Assembly (NCBI GenBank): GCA_963643465.1
Contig: CAVIJT010000011.1
Coordinates: forward strand, 1-64,000
Reading direction: 5' to 3'
DNA from: CAG-411 sp963643465
GTDB taxonomy: Bacteria > Bacillota > Clostridia > Lachnospirales > Lachnospiraceae
DNA: 64,000 bases
In this document: positions 51,637-61,302 of the stretch, in pieces
Layout of the letters: each line of letters opens with the position of its first letter
Position numbering within the stretch: position 1 is the first letter of the stretch
Program-made: the position numbers and the translations under genes
Notes under the pieces: generated by a model
The model's database searches: none
Seen by the model: the letters and a program-made list of their open reading frames with translations, nothing else
Told to the model about the DNA's origin: nothing

Positions 51637-52242
51637 ATGAAAAAAATGAAGTTATGTATGCTATCATTGTCTGTATTGTTTGCATTTTCACTTGTAGGAT
51701 GCGGGAGTGTAAACGCAAGTGGTAATCGGGAGGCAGAACTGGAAGAAAAAATCACACAGTTGGAACAACAGATTGCTACTCTGGAAGCAGAAAAAAACGC
51801 CAATACATCGGTAGGAGCAACAAATACAGCAGATCCAGCCAATCAAAATGGAGAGACAACAGCTACAGGCTCTAATACGGATGCAGCAAATTCTGGTACA
51901 GTTACCACGAATCATACAGGGGAAACTGTTACAGAAACCGTTCCATCCGATACGGTGGCATCTCTGACAGAGGAAGTAGATAAGGTTGTGAAAAAGGTAG
52001 AGGATGCTACACCATCCAAAGATCAGGAAACAAAGAAAACTGAATTTTTCAAATTAAAAGAAGAGTTAGATGCAGTGGAAGACCGTATTGATGTTTATGA
52101 AGATTATAAGGAAGCGCAATATAAACAGGGAACCATTTCCTATGAAGAGTATAAGAAAGAGGAAAAGGAATTGGAAGCATTGGAAACCAAATTGGATAAA
52201 TGGGAAGATAAGTTGGAAACCAAATTTGGTTTAGAAGATTAA
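51637..52242 (+). CDS. Putative lipoprotein with coiled-coil segments
   Basis: A 201-residue protein with a lipoprotein signal peptide (lipobox SLVGC, Cys about residue 22). A short coiled coil (EAELEEKITQLEQQIATLEA) is followed by a Thr/Asn/Gly-rich linker and a second charged helical part (about 110-201; KKTEFFKLKEELDAVEDRID). GAGGAGG precedes the ATG. No known family. Expected on the outer face of the membrane, possibly spanning the wall. Terminator-like hairpin at 52291. Confidence 0.8.
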   Translation: MKKMKLCMLSLSVLFAFSLVGCGSVNASGNREAELEEKITQLEQQIATLEAEKNANTSVGATNTADPANQNGETTATGSNTDAANSGTVTTNHTGETVTETVPSDTVASLTEEVDKVVKKVEDATPSKDQETKKTEFFKLKEELDAVEDRIDVYEDYKEAQYKQGTISYEEYKKEEKELEALETKLDKWEDKLETKFGLED

Positions 52243-52290
52243 CAATAGGATCGTTGGTATATTTCTATGCCAGAGTAAGGAAAAATGAAT

Positions 52291-52344
52291 GCCGATAGTC
52301 GCTACAAATCCAAGGGGTTTAGAGGTGATTATCGGCGTTGTTTA
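52291..52344 (+). terminator. Terminator-like hairpin after the lipoprotein
   Basis: GCCGATA (52291-52297) pairs with TATCGGC (52330-52336); the 32-nt loop can pair further. The T-tail (GTTGTTT) is weak. Confidence 0.55.
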
Positions 52345-52385
52345 TATAGTTCAAATTATAGGCTAACAGGAGAGTAGGAGCGGGC

Positions 52386-52414
52386 TTGTCCACTTTGTTG
52401 GAATGTGATATGAT
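52386..52414 (+). promoter_or_regulatory. Predicted promoter of the NSS transporter
   Basis: TTGTCC (52386-52391), 17-nt spacer, TATGAT (52409-52414). The -35 region CTTGTCCACTTTGTT recurs at 23476-23490 in the leader of the Rpn-like gene. Confidence 0.55.
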
Positions 52415-52444
52415 AGTATTAAAAATAAAATATAGGAGGAGAGG

Positions 52445-53866
52445 GTGTATATTACCCGAAGCGAAATGAAGAAAAATAGAAATTCTTTTTCAGGTTCTAT
52501 TGGATTTGTGTTGGCAGCAGCAGGAAGTGCAGTGGGATTGGGAAATATTTGGCGTTTTCCATATTTAGCCGCAAAAGATGGCGGTGGACTCTTTTTGCTT
52601 ATGTATATCATTCTTGCATTTACCTTTGGTTTTGCGTTGCTGACAACAGAAATTGCAATAGGAAGAAAAACAAAACAAAGTCCGTTGACGGCTTATGGAG
52701 TATTAGAGAAAAACTGGGGCTTTCTTGGCATAATTGCCTGCTTGGTGCCAGTTATTATAATGCCTTATTACTGTGTAATTGGAGGCTGGGTTCTAAAATA
52801 CTTTTTGGCATATTTAACGGGGGATGGAAGTCAAGCAGCCACAGAAGGATATTTTACAGAATACATTGCTTTAGAAACAGAACCTATTTTGTTGATGGCA
52901 GTCTTTTTATTTCTGGTAGCCTTTATTGTATTTAGAGGAGTAAACAAAGGAATTGAATCTTTTTCCAAAATATTGATGCCTATTTTGTTAGTATTGGTAA
53001 TTGGTATTTCCATATTTTCATTGACCATTGATTATACAGATGAGGCAGGAGTTACCAGAACAGGTATAGAAGGCTTTTTGATTTATGTAATTCCTGATTT
53101 AGAGGGACTCACTGTAAAAGGCTTTTTTACTGTATTGGTAGATGCTATGGGACAGTTATTTTTTAGTCTGAGTGTTGCTATGGGTATTATGATTGCTTAT
53201 GGTTCTTATGTAAAAGATGAAAATAAGCTGGTAAAATCCATCAATCAGATTGAGATTTTTGATACAATTGTTGCTTTTTTGGCGGGAGTTATGATTATTC
53301 CGGCTGTGTATACCTTTATGGGAAGAGAGGGAATGCAGGCATCGGGGCCAAGTTTAATGTTTGAATCTTTACCGAAAGTATTTGCATCTATGGGGAGAAT
53401 AGGAAACTTTATTGGTTGTCTTTTCTTTGCTATGGTATTATTTGCTGCATTAACCAGTGCGGTTTCCGTAATGGAAGCAGTCGTATCCAGTGTTATGGAT
53501 AAGTTCCATATGTCCAGAGTAAAGGCTGCAACTTTGGAAACAGCAATTGCTTTAATATTCGGTGTGGTTGTGTGTTTGGGATACAATAAATGGTATTTTG
53601 ATATTACTTTGCCAAATGGAGTACATGCACAGATATTGGATGTTATGGATTACATTAGCAATAGCTGCTTAATGCCTGTAGTGGCAATTGGAACTTGTAT
53701 TTTAGTAGGCTGGGTTATTAAACCAAAAACAATTGTGGATGAAATCCAAAAGACGGGATGTCAGTTTAGAAGAAAACAATTGTATATTGTGATGATTCGA
53801 TATATAGCACCAGTTTTATTGTTGGTATTATTATTGAAATCACTGGGAATTTTGAAAGTGATTTAA
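52445..53866 (+). CDS. Sodium-dependent transporter, NSS (SLC6) family
   Basis: A 473-residue membrane protein with about 11-12 TM helices of the LeuT fold. The first helix GFVLAAAGSAVGLGNIWRFPY is the family signature with the unwound substrate/Na+ site. Such bacterial carriers take up amino acids or related amines with Na+; specificity cannot be read. AGGAGG five bases upstream supports the GTG at 52445; the ATG seven codons later is too far from it. Single gene with a terminator shared with metY. Confidence 0.93.
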   Translation: MYITRSEMKKNRNSFSGSIGFVLAAAGSAVGLGNIWRFPYLAAKDGGGLFLLMYIILAFTFGFALLTTEIAIGRKTKQSPLTAYGVLEKNWGFLGIIACLVPVIIMPYYCVIGGWVLKYFLAYLTGDGSQAATEGYFTEYIALETEPILLMAVFLFLVAFIVFRGVNKGIESFSKILMPILLVLVIGISIFSLTIDYTDEAGVTRTGIEGFLIYVIPDLEGLTVKGFFTVLVDAMGQLFFSLSVAMGIMIAYGSYVKDENKLVKSINQIEIFDTIVAFLAGVMIIPAVYTFMGREGMQASGPSLMFESLPKVFASMGRIGNFIGCLFFAMVLFAALTSAVSVMEAVVSSVMDKFHMSRVKAATLETAIALIFGVVVCLGYNKWYFDITLPNGVHAQILDVMDYISNSCLMPVVAIGTCILVGWVIKPKTIVDEIQKTGCQFRRKQLYIVMIRYIAPVLLLVLLLKSLGILKVI

Positions 53867-53892
53867 GAGAAAATAGTTTTAATGAAATAGAA

Positions 53893-53940
53893 AATGGAAC
53901 GATGTATGGAGGCTGTGAAGGTCTCCTATATCGTTCCATT
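53893..53940. terminator. Bidirectional terminator between NSS gene and metY
   Basis: AATGGAACGAT (53893-53903) pairs with ATCGTTCCATT (53930-53940), with GGAG/CTCC inside. T-rich tails on both sides. Confidence 0.85.
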
Positions 53941-53982
53941 CCTTTATTTATAGGCTTTTTAGGTCCTAATCAATATAATAAA

Positions 53983-55266
53983 TTAAATAGCAGCTAATGC
54001 CTGAGAAAGATCAGCAATTAAATCTTCTTTATCTTCAAGGCCGCATGAAATACGAATTAGTCCAGCAGGGATACCAGCAGCTTCTAACTGCTCGTCTGTC
54101 ATCTGACGATGAGTAGAAGTAGCAGGGTTCAAACAGCAGGTTCTTGCATCCGCAACATGTGTCTCAATAGCAGCAAGTTTTAAATGTTTCATAAATGCTT
54201 CTGCAGCCGCGCGGCCACCCTTTAATTCAAAAGAAACGACACCACAGCCACCATTGCCAAAATATTTTTGTGCAAGATCATAATATTTATTGCTTGGAAG
54301 TCCAGGGTAATTTACAAAAGTTACTTCAGGACGTCCCTCTAAAAATTCTGCTACTGCCTGTCCATTTTCAATGTGACGAGGCATTCTTACATGAAGAGAT
54401 TCCAGTCCAAGATTTAAAATGAAAGCGTGTTGTGGAGATTGAATGGAACCTAGATCACGCATAACCTGAGAGGTACATTTTGTAATAAAAGCTCCTTCTT
54501 TTCCGAATTTTTCTGCATAAATAATACCATGGTAGGATTCGTCTGGAGTGCAAAGTCCTGGGAACTTTTCCGCATGTGCCATCCAGTCAAATTTACCGGA
54601 ATCTACAATGACACCACCTACAGCAGCTCCGTGTCCATCCATATATTTTGTGGTGGAATGTGTCACGATATCCGCACCCCATTCAAATGGGCGGCAAGTT
54701 ACCGAGGTAGGGAATGTATTGTCCACAATCAAAGGTACGCCATGGGCGTGGGCAGCATTTGCAAATTTTTCAATATCAAGGACGGTGAGAGCAGGGTTGG
54801 CAATTGTTTCACCAAAAACAGCAGTCGTATTATCCTTGAAAGCTGCATTCAATTCTTCTTCTGTGCAGTCTGGAGATACAAATGTAACTTCAATTCCCAT
54901 CTTAGCCATAGTAACAGAAATTAAATTGAAAGTTCCACCATAAATGGAAGAAGATGCTACAATGTGGCTACCACATTCACAGATGTTGAACAGTGCATAA
55001 AAGTTTGCAGCCTGACCGGAAGAAGTAAGCATAGCAGCAGTACCACCTTCTAATTCTGCAATTTTGGCAGCAACCATATCGTTGGTAGGGTTCTGTAGAC
55101 GGGTATAAAAATAACCGTCTGCCTCTAGGTCAAACAGCTTTCCCATATCTTCGCTTGTGTCATATTTAAAAGTAGTAGACTGAATAATTGGAATTTGTCT
55201 TGGTTCTCCGTTACCGGGACGATATCCGGCCTGTACACATTTGGTATTGATTTTGTAATTGCTCAT
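53983..55266 (-). CDS. metY: O-acetylhomoserine sulfhydrylase / aminocarboxypropyltransferase
   Basis: PLP enzyme using O-acetylhomoserine and sulfide (or methanethiol) to make homocysteine (or methionine). The 427-residue length and motifs fit the MetY branch of the Cys/Met PLP family: TKCVQAGYRPGNGEPRQIPI at the start, YTRLQNPTNDMVAAKIAELE, the PLP-lysine segment THSTTKYMDGHG, and STHRQMTDEQLEAAGI near the end. AGGAGG precedes the start. The promoter at 55354 leaves an 85-nt leader with no SAM riboswitch or S-box. Convergent with the NSS transporter. Confidence 0.95.
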   Translation of the reverse strand: MSNYKINTKCVQAGYRPGNGEPRQIPIIQSTTFKYDTSEDMGKLFDLEADGYFYTRLQNPTNDMVAAKIAELEGGTAAMLTSSGQAANFYALFNICECGSHIVASSSIYGGTFNLISVTMAKMGIEVTFVSPDCTEEELNAAFKDNTTAVFGETIANPALTVLDIEKFANAAHAHGVPLIVDNTFPTSVTCRPFEWGADIVTHSTTKYMDGHGAAVGGVIVDSGKFDWMAHAEKFPGLCTPDESYHGIIYAEKFGKEGAFITKCTSQVMRDLGSIQSPQHAFILNLGLESLHVRMPRHIENGQAVAEFLEGRPEVTFVNYPGLPSNKYYDLAQKYFGNGGCGVVSFELKGGRAAAEAFMKHLKLAAIETHVADARTCCLNPATSTHRQMTDEQLEAAGIPAGLIRISCGLEDKEDLIADLSQALAAI

Positions 55267-55353
55267 AGTAACCTCCTATTTCTCGTGCTTTTTGGTCTAA
55301 AAGTCAAAATGTGGATGCAAGCACCTGAGTGTGCCTTTTAATCCTTGTATCAT

Positions 55354-55382
55354 ATTATAAAAGATTTGTATGAAGAATGCAA
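55354..55382 (-). promoter_or_regulatory. Predicted promoter of metY
   Basis: On the minus strand TTGCAT (55382-55377), 17-nt spacer, TATAAT (55359-55354). Confidence 0.75.
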
Positions 55383-55461
55383 TGTTGGGCTAATACGCAT
55401 TGTTTTCTTTCTACCAGTGAACATAAGGATTTTTGGAAATATATAAATAAATTGGAAAGGA

Positions 55462-55491
55462 TTGACGAATCTTTTGGGAAAATGATAGAAT
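55462..55491 (+). promoter_or_regulatory. Predicted promoter of the lipid kinase gene
   Basis: TTGACG (55462-55467), 18-nt spacer, TAGAAT (55486-55491), 30 bp before the start codon. Confidence 0.65.
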
Positions 55492-55521
55492 AAAAGCTAG
55501 TATGAAAGAGGTGTAAAATTT

Positions 55522-56484
55522 ATGGGAAAAGAAAATAAATTATTATTTATATATAATCCGCATTCCGGTAAAGAACAGATTAAACATAAACTGGCGGAAA
55601 TTTTAGATATTTTTGCTCAAAATGGAATGGAACTAACAGTACATCCAACGCAGCGTGCCAAAGATGCCTACGAGACCATAAAGAAAAAGGGAAGTAAGTA
55701 TGGAATGATAGTGGCATCTGGTGGAGATGGTACATTGAATGAAGCGTTTAATGGGTTGATGGAGATTGAAGAGGAAAAACGGCCTCAGTTTGGCTATATT
55801 CCAGCAGGTTCTACCAATGATTTTGCTACTACACTTCGTATTTCGAAAAATCCGGTAACAGCAGCGAACGGAATTATGAAAGGAAAAGAATTTTGGTGTG
55901 ACGTAGGAAAGGCTACGTCTGGCTATTTTGCTTATGTGGCAGCTTTTGGTATTTTTACGGAAGTTTCCTATGCAACTCCTCAGGAGACAAAAAACGTATT
56001 AGGACACTTGGCATATATCTTGGAAGGTATCAAGAGTCTTACCAGCTTGGAAAGCTACAATATGGACATTACATATGAAGACGATCAGGGAAATGACCAT
56101 CAAATAAAAGATAAATTTTTATATGGTATGGTTTCAAATACAAGTTTTGTAGGAGGAATGAACTTAATAAAGGAAGGGGAGCTGGATTTACAAGATGGCT
56201 TGTTTGAAACATTGCTTATAAAACATCCAGAAAATCCTATTGAATTGCAGCAGACAATTACTGCCTTACTTATGAAAGATTTTTCTTCGGAACGTTTTTA
56301 TTTCTTCCGAACCAGCCATATTACAGTGACAGGAGAGAAGGAAGTAGCGTGGACTTTGGATGGAGAATACGGTGGAACAGTGGAAACTATGGAAGTAACT
56401 AATATTCCAAAGGGAATTAACATGAAATACAAACCAATTCCCAAACGAACCGTTTTTAGGAAAAAGGAAAATGATGAGGCGTAG
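55522..56484 (+). CDS. Diacylglycerol kinase-family lipid kinase (YegS/DgkB type)
   Basis: A 320-residue cytoplasmic lipid kinase. The catalytic-domain motifs are clear: IYNPHSGKEQ, VASGGDGTLNEAFNGL (nucleotide loop GGDGT), YIPAGSTNDFATTL, then the C-terminal beta-sandwich with VAWTLDGEYGG. Probably phosphorylates diacylglycerol or a related lipid to recycle phospholipid. AGAGGTG precedes the ATG. A small membrane protein gene starts 3 bp after its stop. Confidence 0.92.
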   Translation: MGKENKLLFIYNPHSGKEQIKHKLAEILDIFAQNGMELTVHPTQRAKDAYETIKKKGSKYGMIVASGGDGTLNEAFNGLMEIEEEKRPQFGYIPAGSTNDFATTLRISKNPVTAANGIMKGKEFWCDVGKATSGYFAYVAAFGIFTEVSYATPQETKNVLGHLAYILEGIKSLTSLESYNMDITYEDDQGNDHQIKDKFLYGMVSNTSFVGGMNLIKEGELDLQDGLFETLLIKHPENPIELQQTITALLMKDFSSERFYFFRTSHITVTGEKEVAWTLDGEYGGTVETMEVTNIPKGINMKYKPIPKRTVFRKKENDEA

Positions 56485-56487
56485 TGC

Positions 56488-56745
56488 ATGAGACGAAAAG
56501 TAACAGATTTGTTTATCGAAGGTTTTTTGAGTGCAAGTGAGGGAAAGCCTCTTTGGATGAAGGTGCTTCCTCTTGTTCTGTGGATACTTTTATATGTAGT
56601 TTTGATTGTGGTGTTGGCTTGTTTGGCTTATATTTATAAACAAAACTGGCTCTATGTGTGTGATGCAGGTTTTGTGCTTGTGTTGTTTGGCGTGATTGGT
56701 GTTATGGTGGAATATTGGTTACGACATAAAAAGAAGAAATTATAA
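56488..56745 (+). CDS. Small membrane protein
   Basis: An 85-residue protein with two TM helices (about 26-48, VLPLVLWILLYVVLIVVLAC, and 56-76) and basic ends (MRRKVTD, RHKKKKL). It follows the lipid kinase by 3 bp, with a GAGG in the end of that gene as ribosome site, so it is co-translated and may help anchor or regulate lipid metabolism (inference). No family recognised. A terminator follows. Confidence 0.7.
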   Translation: MRRKVTDLFIEGFLSASEGKPLWMKVLPLVLWILLYVVLIVVLACLAYIYKQNWLYVCDAGFVLVLFGVIGVMVEYWLRHKKKKL

Positions 56746-56746
56746 A

Positions 56747-56790
56747 AAACAAGAAGAGGTATCATATTAGTTTGCCTCTTCTTGTTTTTT
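56747..56790. terminator. Bidirectional terminator between small membrane protein and parC
   Basis: AAACAAGAAGAGG (56747-56759) pairs exactly with CCTCTTCTTGTTT (56775-56787), then T on the + strand; A-rich start gives a U-tract in the other direction. Confidence 0.9.
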
Positions 56791-56795
56791 ACTCT

Positions 56796-59030
56796 TTAGA
56801 ACTTTGTCTTAGAGCCTTTTGCGCAGCGTCGTGTTTTTCGTACTTTGCTAGCGTCCATTTTTTTATTGTGATAGGTGATAATTGTGTTGTCCGGTGGGAA
56901 GACACGTCCTACTACTACTGTGTCATCCGGTGCAAGAGAGATTCCCTTTACACCACGACTGCTACGTTTTAATTGGCTGACTTCTTCCAAATCAAAAACG
57001 AGAGAGTTTCCATTTCTAGTATGTATAAATACACGGCGATTGCCATCCAATACATCATGTGAACGTAATTGTTGGATAGAAATAACTTGATCCCCGGTTT
57101 CTAATTTTGTGGCATTTATGGAAGAACGGATTGTCTCAAATTCACTTCCAGATACTAATTTTACAAAGCCTTTTTCGGTGACAAAGAAAAGCATTGCTTC
57201 AAATAATTCTTCAAAGCAGGAGTAATGCACCACTTCTTCTTTGTCTAGTTTGCAAAGGGCGTGAATAAGAGTTCCTTTATCTCTTACTTTGCATCGTGGC
57301 AGTGCCATTCCTTTTACTTGATACATATTGCCCTCGCTGGTGAATACACAAAGTTTATCTGTGTTTTTCATAAGGATAATGTGAGGATATTCTTTTAACA
57401 CATCATCACTGGTACGAGAGTAAGTGGCAGTATCAATGGATTTTGTATATCCAAAACGATCAATAAGCACATACATATCTTCTTCTTTGATTTCTTCTAC
57501 ATAACTTTGTTTTTCGGCAGTTGTCAGCATAGTTCTTCTTGGACGACCAAACTGCTTTCTGAACTCTCGAAGTCTACCCTTGATTACTTTGTGCAATTCC
57601 TTTGTGTTTGACAAAATTTTCTCATAGGAGGCGATATGGTTGTTTAGTTGTTCTCCTTCTTCGTGGAGCTTTAAAATTTCAAGTCCAATTAATTTGCTAA
57701 GCTGCATACTAAGAATAGCGTCTGCTTGTGCCTCGGTAAAATCAAGAGTTTCTGCAATGCGTGCGGAATCCTTTGATTTAAATTGAATGTCAGTAGTACA
57801 ACCAGTCATAAGACAGGATTTTGCCTGCTTTACCGAAGAACTACCACGAAGAATTTCGATGATTAAATCAATCAAATCTGTTGCACGGATCAAACCGTTT
57901 ACAATTTCAAGACGTTTGGTAGCTTTCTCTAATAAATGTCGGTATTCTTTCGTATATAACTCTTCTTGAAAACTTACAAACTCTTCCATCAATGTTTTTA
58001 AAGTAAATGTAACAGGTTGCTGGTCTTTGATGGCAAGTAAGTTTACGGAATAAGTATCTTCCAAAGCGGTTTTTTTGTACAGACCATTTAGTAGATTTTC
58101 AATATTTCGGTCTTTCTTTACTTCGATTACGATGCGGATTCCTTCTTTTGATGATTCATCTCGTACATCGTATATTTCATCAAATACTTTATCTTTCATA
58201 AGAGAAGATAAATTTTCGACTAATTTGGTTTTGTTTCCGGCAACAGTAAAAGGAATCTCAGAAATAATAATATTTTGCCGACCATATTCCCCTTTTTCAA
58301 TTTCTACCTTGCCTCGAACTTTAATGCGACCTTCTCCGGTTTCGTAAATGCTTGGCAAATCTTCTTGGTTGATGATGGTGCCACCAGTTGGAAAATCTGG
58401 ACCTGGAATATATTCCATTAGCTTTTCTACAGAAATATTAGGTTTGTCCATATAAGCAATGACACCATCAATTACTTCTGCCGCATTGTGAGGAGGAATG
58501 TTTGTTGCCATTCCTACGGCAATTCCGGTTGTTCCATTAATTAATAAATTTGGAATCATGGCAGGAAGAACCGAAGGTTCTTTTTCGCTTTCGTCAAAGT
58601 TTGGAACAAACTCCACCAGATTTTTTTCTAAGTTATCTAACATGGTCTTTGCACCATAAGACAACCGTGCTTCAGTATAACGCATGGCAGCAGCTCCATC
58701 CCCATCAATAGAGCCAAAATTACCGTGTCCATCTACCAAAGGAATGGATAGGGAATATTCTTCTGTCATATGCACCAAAGCATCATAAATGGAACTATCA
58801 CCGTGAGGGTGGTATTTACCCATGGTATCTCCCACAATACGCGCGCTTTTTCGATGTGGTTTGTCGGGAGCGAGGGAAAGCTCACTCATAGCATATAGAA
58901 TACGTCTTTGTACCGGCTTTAAACCGTCTCTTACATCTGGCAAAGCACGGGAAATAATAACGCTCATAGCGTAATCGCGATAGGAAGTTTTCATTTCCTC
59001 CGCAAAGTCTATTTGAATAATATTTTCCAT
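56796..59030 (-). CDS. parC: Type II topoisomerase subunit A, topoisomerase IV type
   Basis: DNA breakage-reunion subunit. The 744-residue protein has the quinolone-region YHPHGDSSIYDALVHM and the active-site tyrosine Y118 (AAMRYTEARLS), a coiled-coil tower (about 330-470), and a short C-terminal beta-pinwheel whose repeats (RSSRGVKGISL) lack an intact GyrA box QRRGGKG. The length is shorter than usual GyrA. The partner subunit lies 13 bp upstream. These points favour ParC; a second GyrA-like protein is the alternative. AGGAAGGA precedes the start. Confidence 0.85.
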   Translation of the reverse strand: MENIIQIDFAEEMKTSYRDYAMSVIISRALPDVRDGLKPVQRRILYAMSELSLAPDKPHRKSARIVGDTMGKYHPHGDSSIYDALVHMTEEYSLSIPLVDGHGNFGSIDGDGAAAMRYTEARLSYGAKTMLDNLEKNLVEFVPNFDESEKEPSVLPAMIPNLLINGTTGIAVGMATNIPPHNAAEVIDGVIAYMDKPNISVEKLMEYIPGPDFPTGGTIINQEDLPSIYETGEGRIKVRGKVEIEKGEYGRQNIIISEIPFTVAGNKTKLVENLSSLMKDKVFDEIYDVRDESSKEGIRIVIEVKKDRNIENLLNGLYKKTALEDTYSVNLLAIKDQQPVTFTLKTLMEEFVSFQEELYTKEYRHLLEKATKRLEIVNGLIRATDLIDLIIEILRGSSSVKQAKSCLMTGCTTDIQFKSKDSARIAETLDFTEAQADAILSMQLSKLIGLEILKLHEEGEQLNNHIASYEKILSNTKELHKVIKGRLREFRKQFGRPRRTMLTTAEKQSYVEEIKEEDMYVLIDRFGYTKSIDTATYSRTSDDVLKEYPHIILMKNTDKLCVFTSEGNMYQVKGMALPRCKVRDKGTLIHALCKLDKEEVVHYSCFEELFEAMLFFVTEKGFVKLVSGSEFETIRSSINATKLETGDQVISIQQLRSHDVLDGNRRVFIHTRNGNSLVFDLEEVSQLKRSSRGVKGISLAPDDTVVVGRVFPPDNTIITYHNKKMDASKVRKTRRCAKGSKTKF

Positions 59031-59043
59031 AGTATATTCCTTC

Positions 59044-60999
59044 CTAAATATCTAATTTAGCATATTTGGCTTCTTCTATAATAAAGGAACGTCTTGGAGG
59101 AACGTTACTGCTCATTAAAGTAGAAGTAACTTCATCTGCTTCCACGGTATCGCTGATAGATACTTGTGCAAGAATACGTTGCTCAGGATCTAATGTAGTT
59201 TCCCAAAGCTGTTCGGCATCCATCTCGCCAAGACCTTTATATCGTTGTACATTTAACAGTTTATTGCCAGGAATTTTCTTAAACTTTTCTAATTCATGAT
59301 CATTAAAAATATATTTGGACTGTTTCTTTTTCTTACGTGTTTTCTTTTTACCGTCTGTATCTTCTGTAGAGTTTTCGTACTCCACTTTGTAAAGTGGAGG
59401 TAGACCACGATAAATTTTGCCGGCTTTAATCAGTTCTGGCATAAAGCGATAAAAGAAAGTAAGCAATAAGGTGCTAATATGTGCCCCGTCCACATCGGCA
59501 TCGGTTAAAATAATAATTTTGTCGTAACGAAGTTTGGTAATGTCAAATTCGTCTCCAATACCGCAGCCAAAGGAGGCAATCATAGATTTAATCTCATTGT
59601 TAAGCAGAATTTTTTCCAGTGTGGCTTTTTCTACGTTTAGTATTTTTCCACGAAGCGGAAGAACTGCCTGCGTTCTTCTGTTTCTGGCAGTTTTTACAGT
59701 GCCGCCCGCAGAATCTCCCTCCACAATATAAACTTCGCATTCCTCTGGTTTTTTGGAAGAACAAGAGGCAAGTTTGCTTTTGGTATCTACGTCATGAAGC
59801 TGCTTTAATACGGCATTTCTAGCTTTGTCACTGGCTTTTCTAGCATTGTAAGATTTTAGCGAATTATCTAAAATGGTTTGTAAAATTTCAATATTTTTAT
59901 CAAAATAGCGTTCTACTTCACTGGAGAATACATCATCTACAGCAGTTTTGGCATCGGTATTACCAAGTTTGGTCTTTGTCTGTCCTTCAAACTGCGGATC
60001 AGGGTGTTTGATGGAAATAATTGCCACAATTCCGTTTCGGATGTCTTTTCCATCAAAATTGTCATCTTTTTCCTTTAATGTACCAAGTTCTCTTGCATAT
60101 AAATTTAAAACTCTGGTAAGAGCTGTTTTAAATCCGGTTACTAAAGTTCCACCGTCCACCACGTTAATACGATTACAAAAAGCATTGATTTGTTCAGAAT
60201 AGTTGGTGGTGTATTGAAATGCCACTTCCACTTCAATGTCTCCACTTTTTCCTTCTATATAAATAGGTTCTTCGTGAAGCACTGTTTCCTCTCTTGTCAG
60301 ATATTTCACAAAACTTTGGATGCCATATTCTTCTTGATAAGTAACTTCTTCTCCCGTATATTCGTTCTTAAAATTAATTAGAAGATTCTTATTGAGATAG
60401 GCAATTTCTTTTAATTTCTTCTTAATAACATCACTTTTAAATTCCACTGTTTCAAAAATATCTGCATCTGGATAAAAAGTGACTTTCGTTCCGGTATCGT
60501 TTTTTCGACAAGTGCTGATTACCGGCAGCATTCCTTTTTCTAATTTAACCGTAGGATGTCCCCCATTTTCATACGCATCCTGATAAACTTTCCCATCACG
60601 GCGTACTTCTACAACCATTTTGGAAGAAAGGGCATTTACTACAGAGGAACCTACGCCATGTAACCCTCCAGATACTTTGTAAGCGCCGTTATCAAACTTT
60701 CCGCCGGCATGTAAGATTGTATAAACTACGCGTACCGTTGGAATTTTCTTTGTAGGGTGTAAATCTATGGGAACCCCACGTCCATTGTCCTTAATACAAA
60801 TTCCACCATCTTTTTGCATGGTAATATTAATCTGAGAGCAGAAACCGGCAAGATGCTCGTCAATGCTGTTATCCAGTATCTCCCAGATAAGGTGATGAAG
60901 TCCCTGTTTTCCTGTACTTCCGATGTACATACCGGGACGTTTTCTGACTGCTTCTAAGCCTTCCAGAATTACAATTTGACTTCCGTCATACTTTGCCAT
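59044..60999 (-). CDS. parE: Type II topoisomerase subunit B (ATPase), topoisomerase IV type
   Basis: ATPase subunit of the heterotetramer. The 651-residue protein has the GHKL motifs EILDNSIDEHLAG, DNGRGVPIDLHP, GGLHGVGSSVVNALS, the transducer domain, and the TOPRIM motifs EGDSAGG and DADVDGAHI, ending in the RYKGLGEMDAEQLWETT segment. A Lys/Arg-rich insert (DGKKKTRKKKKQSK) is present before the last domain. CAGGAGG precedes the ATG. Operon parE-parC; gyrB/gyrA would be elsewhere, probably near dnaA. Confidence 0.88.
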   Translation of the reverse strand: MAKYDGSQIVILEGLEAVRKRPGMYIGSTGKQGLHHLIWEILDNSIDEHLAGFCSQINITMQKDGGICIKDNGRGVPIDLHPTKKIPTVRVVYTILHAGGKFDNGAYKVSGGLHGVGSSVVNALSSKMVVEVRRDGKVYQDAYENGGHPTVKLEKGMLPVISTCRKNDTGTKVTFYPDADIFETVEFKSDVIKKKLKEIAYLNKNLLINFKNEYTGEEVTYQEEYGIQSFVKYLTREETVLHEEPIYIEGKSGDIEVEVAFQYTTNYSEQINAFCNRINVVDGGTLVTGFKTALTRVLNLYARELGTLKEKDDNFDGKDIRNGIVAIISIKHPDPQFEGQTKTKLGNTDAKTAVDDVFSSEVERYFDKNIEILQTILDNSLKSYNARKASDKARNAVLKQLHDVDTKSKLASCSSKKPEECEVYIVEGDSAGGTVKTARNRRTQAVLPLRGKILNVEKATLEKILLNNEIKSMIASFGCGIGDEFDITKLRYDKIIILTDADVDGAHISTLLLTFFYRFMPELIKAGKIYRGLPPLYKVEYENSTEDTDGKKKTRKKKKQSKYIFNDHELEKFKKIPGNKLLNVQRYKGLGEMDAEQLWETTLDPEQRILAQVSISDTVEADEVTSTLMSSNVPPRRSFIIEEAKYAKLDI

Positions 61000-61155
61000 A
61001 TCAAAACCTCCTGTTTCTGTTTATCTAAAAGGACTGTCAGGGGAATTACGATTCTATTTACCCCATTCTCTTTAGAATAACATAAGCAGAAAAAAAATGC
61101 AAACGAGTGTTCTGATAGATGAGAAAAACCATAAAATGGCAAACTTAACAAAGGA

Positions 61156-61184
61156 TTGACAAATAATTTACGGTGCGATATATT
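61156..61184 (+). promoter_or_regulatory. Predicted promoter of dapL
   Basis: Consensus TTGACA (61156-61161), 17-nt spacer, TATATT (61179-61184). A leader of about 110 nt follows; no lysine riboswitch motif seen. The rest of the 61000-61302 gap shows no feature I can support. Confidence 0.75.
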
Positions 61185-61302
61185 AGAAAATGTACGAAAT
61201 TGTTACAGTTTAGCCCTTGCTGGCTGTTAAGAATTATTTAGATATAGAACGGTTATATTAAATAGGTAACAGTTGGAAAAGGAAGATATAGAGGAGGCAC
61301 AT

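Noticed and set aside
55267..55353. SAM riboswitch or S-box upstream of metY
   Set aside because: The leader after the predicted promoter is only about 85 nt and lacks the conserved S-box core and a terminator.
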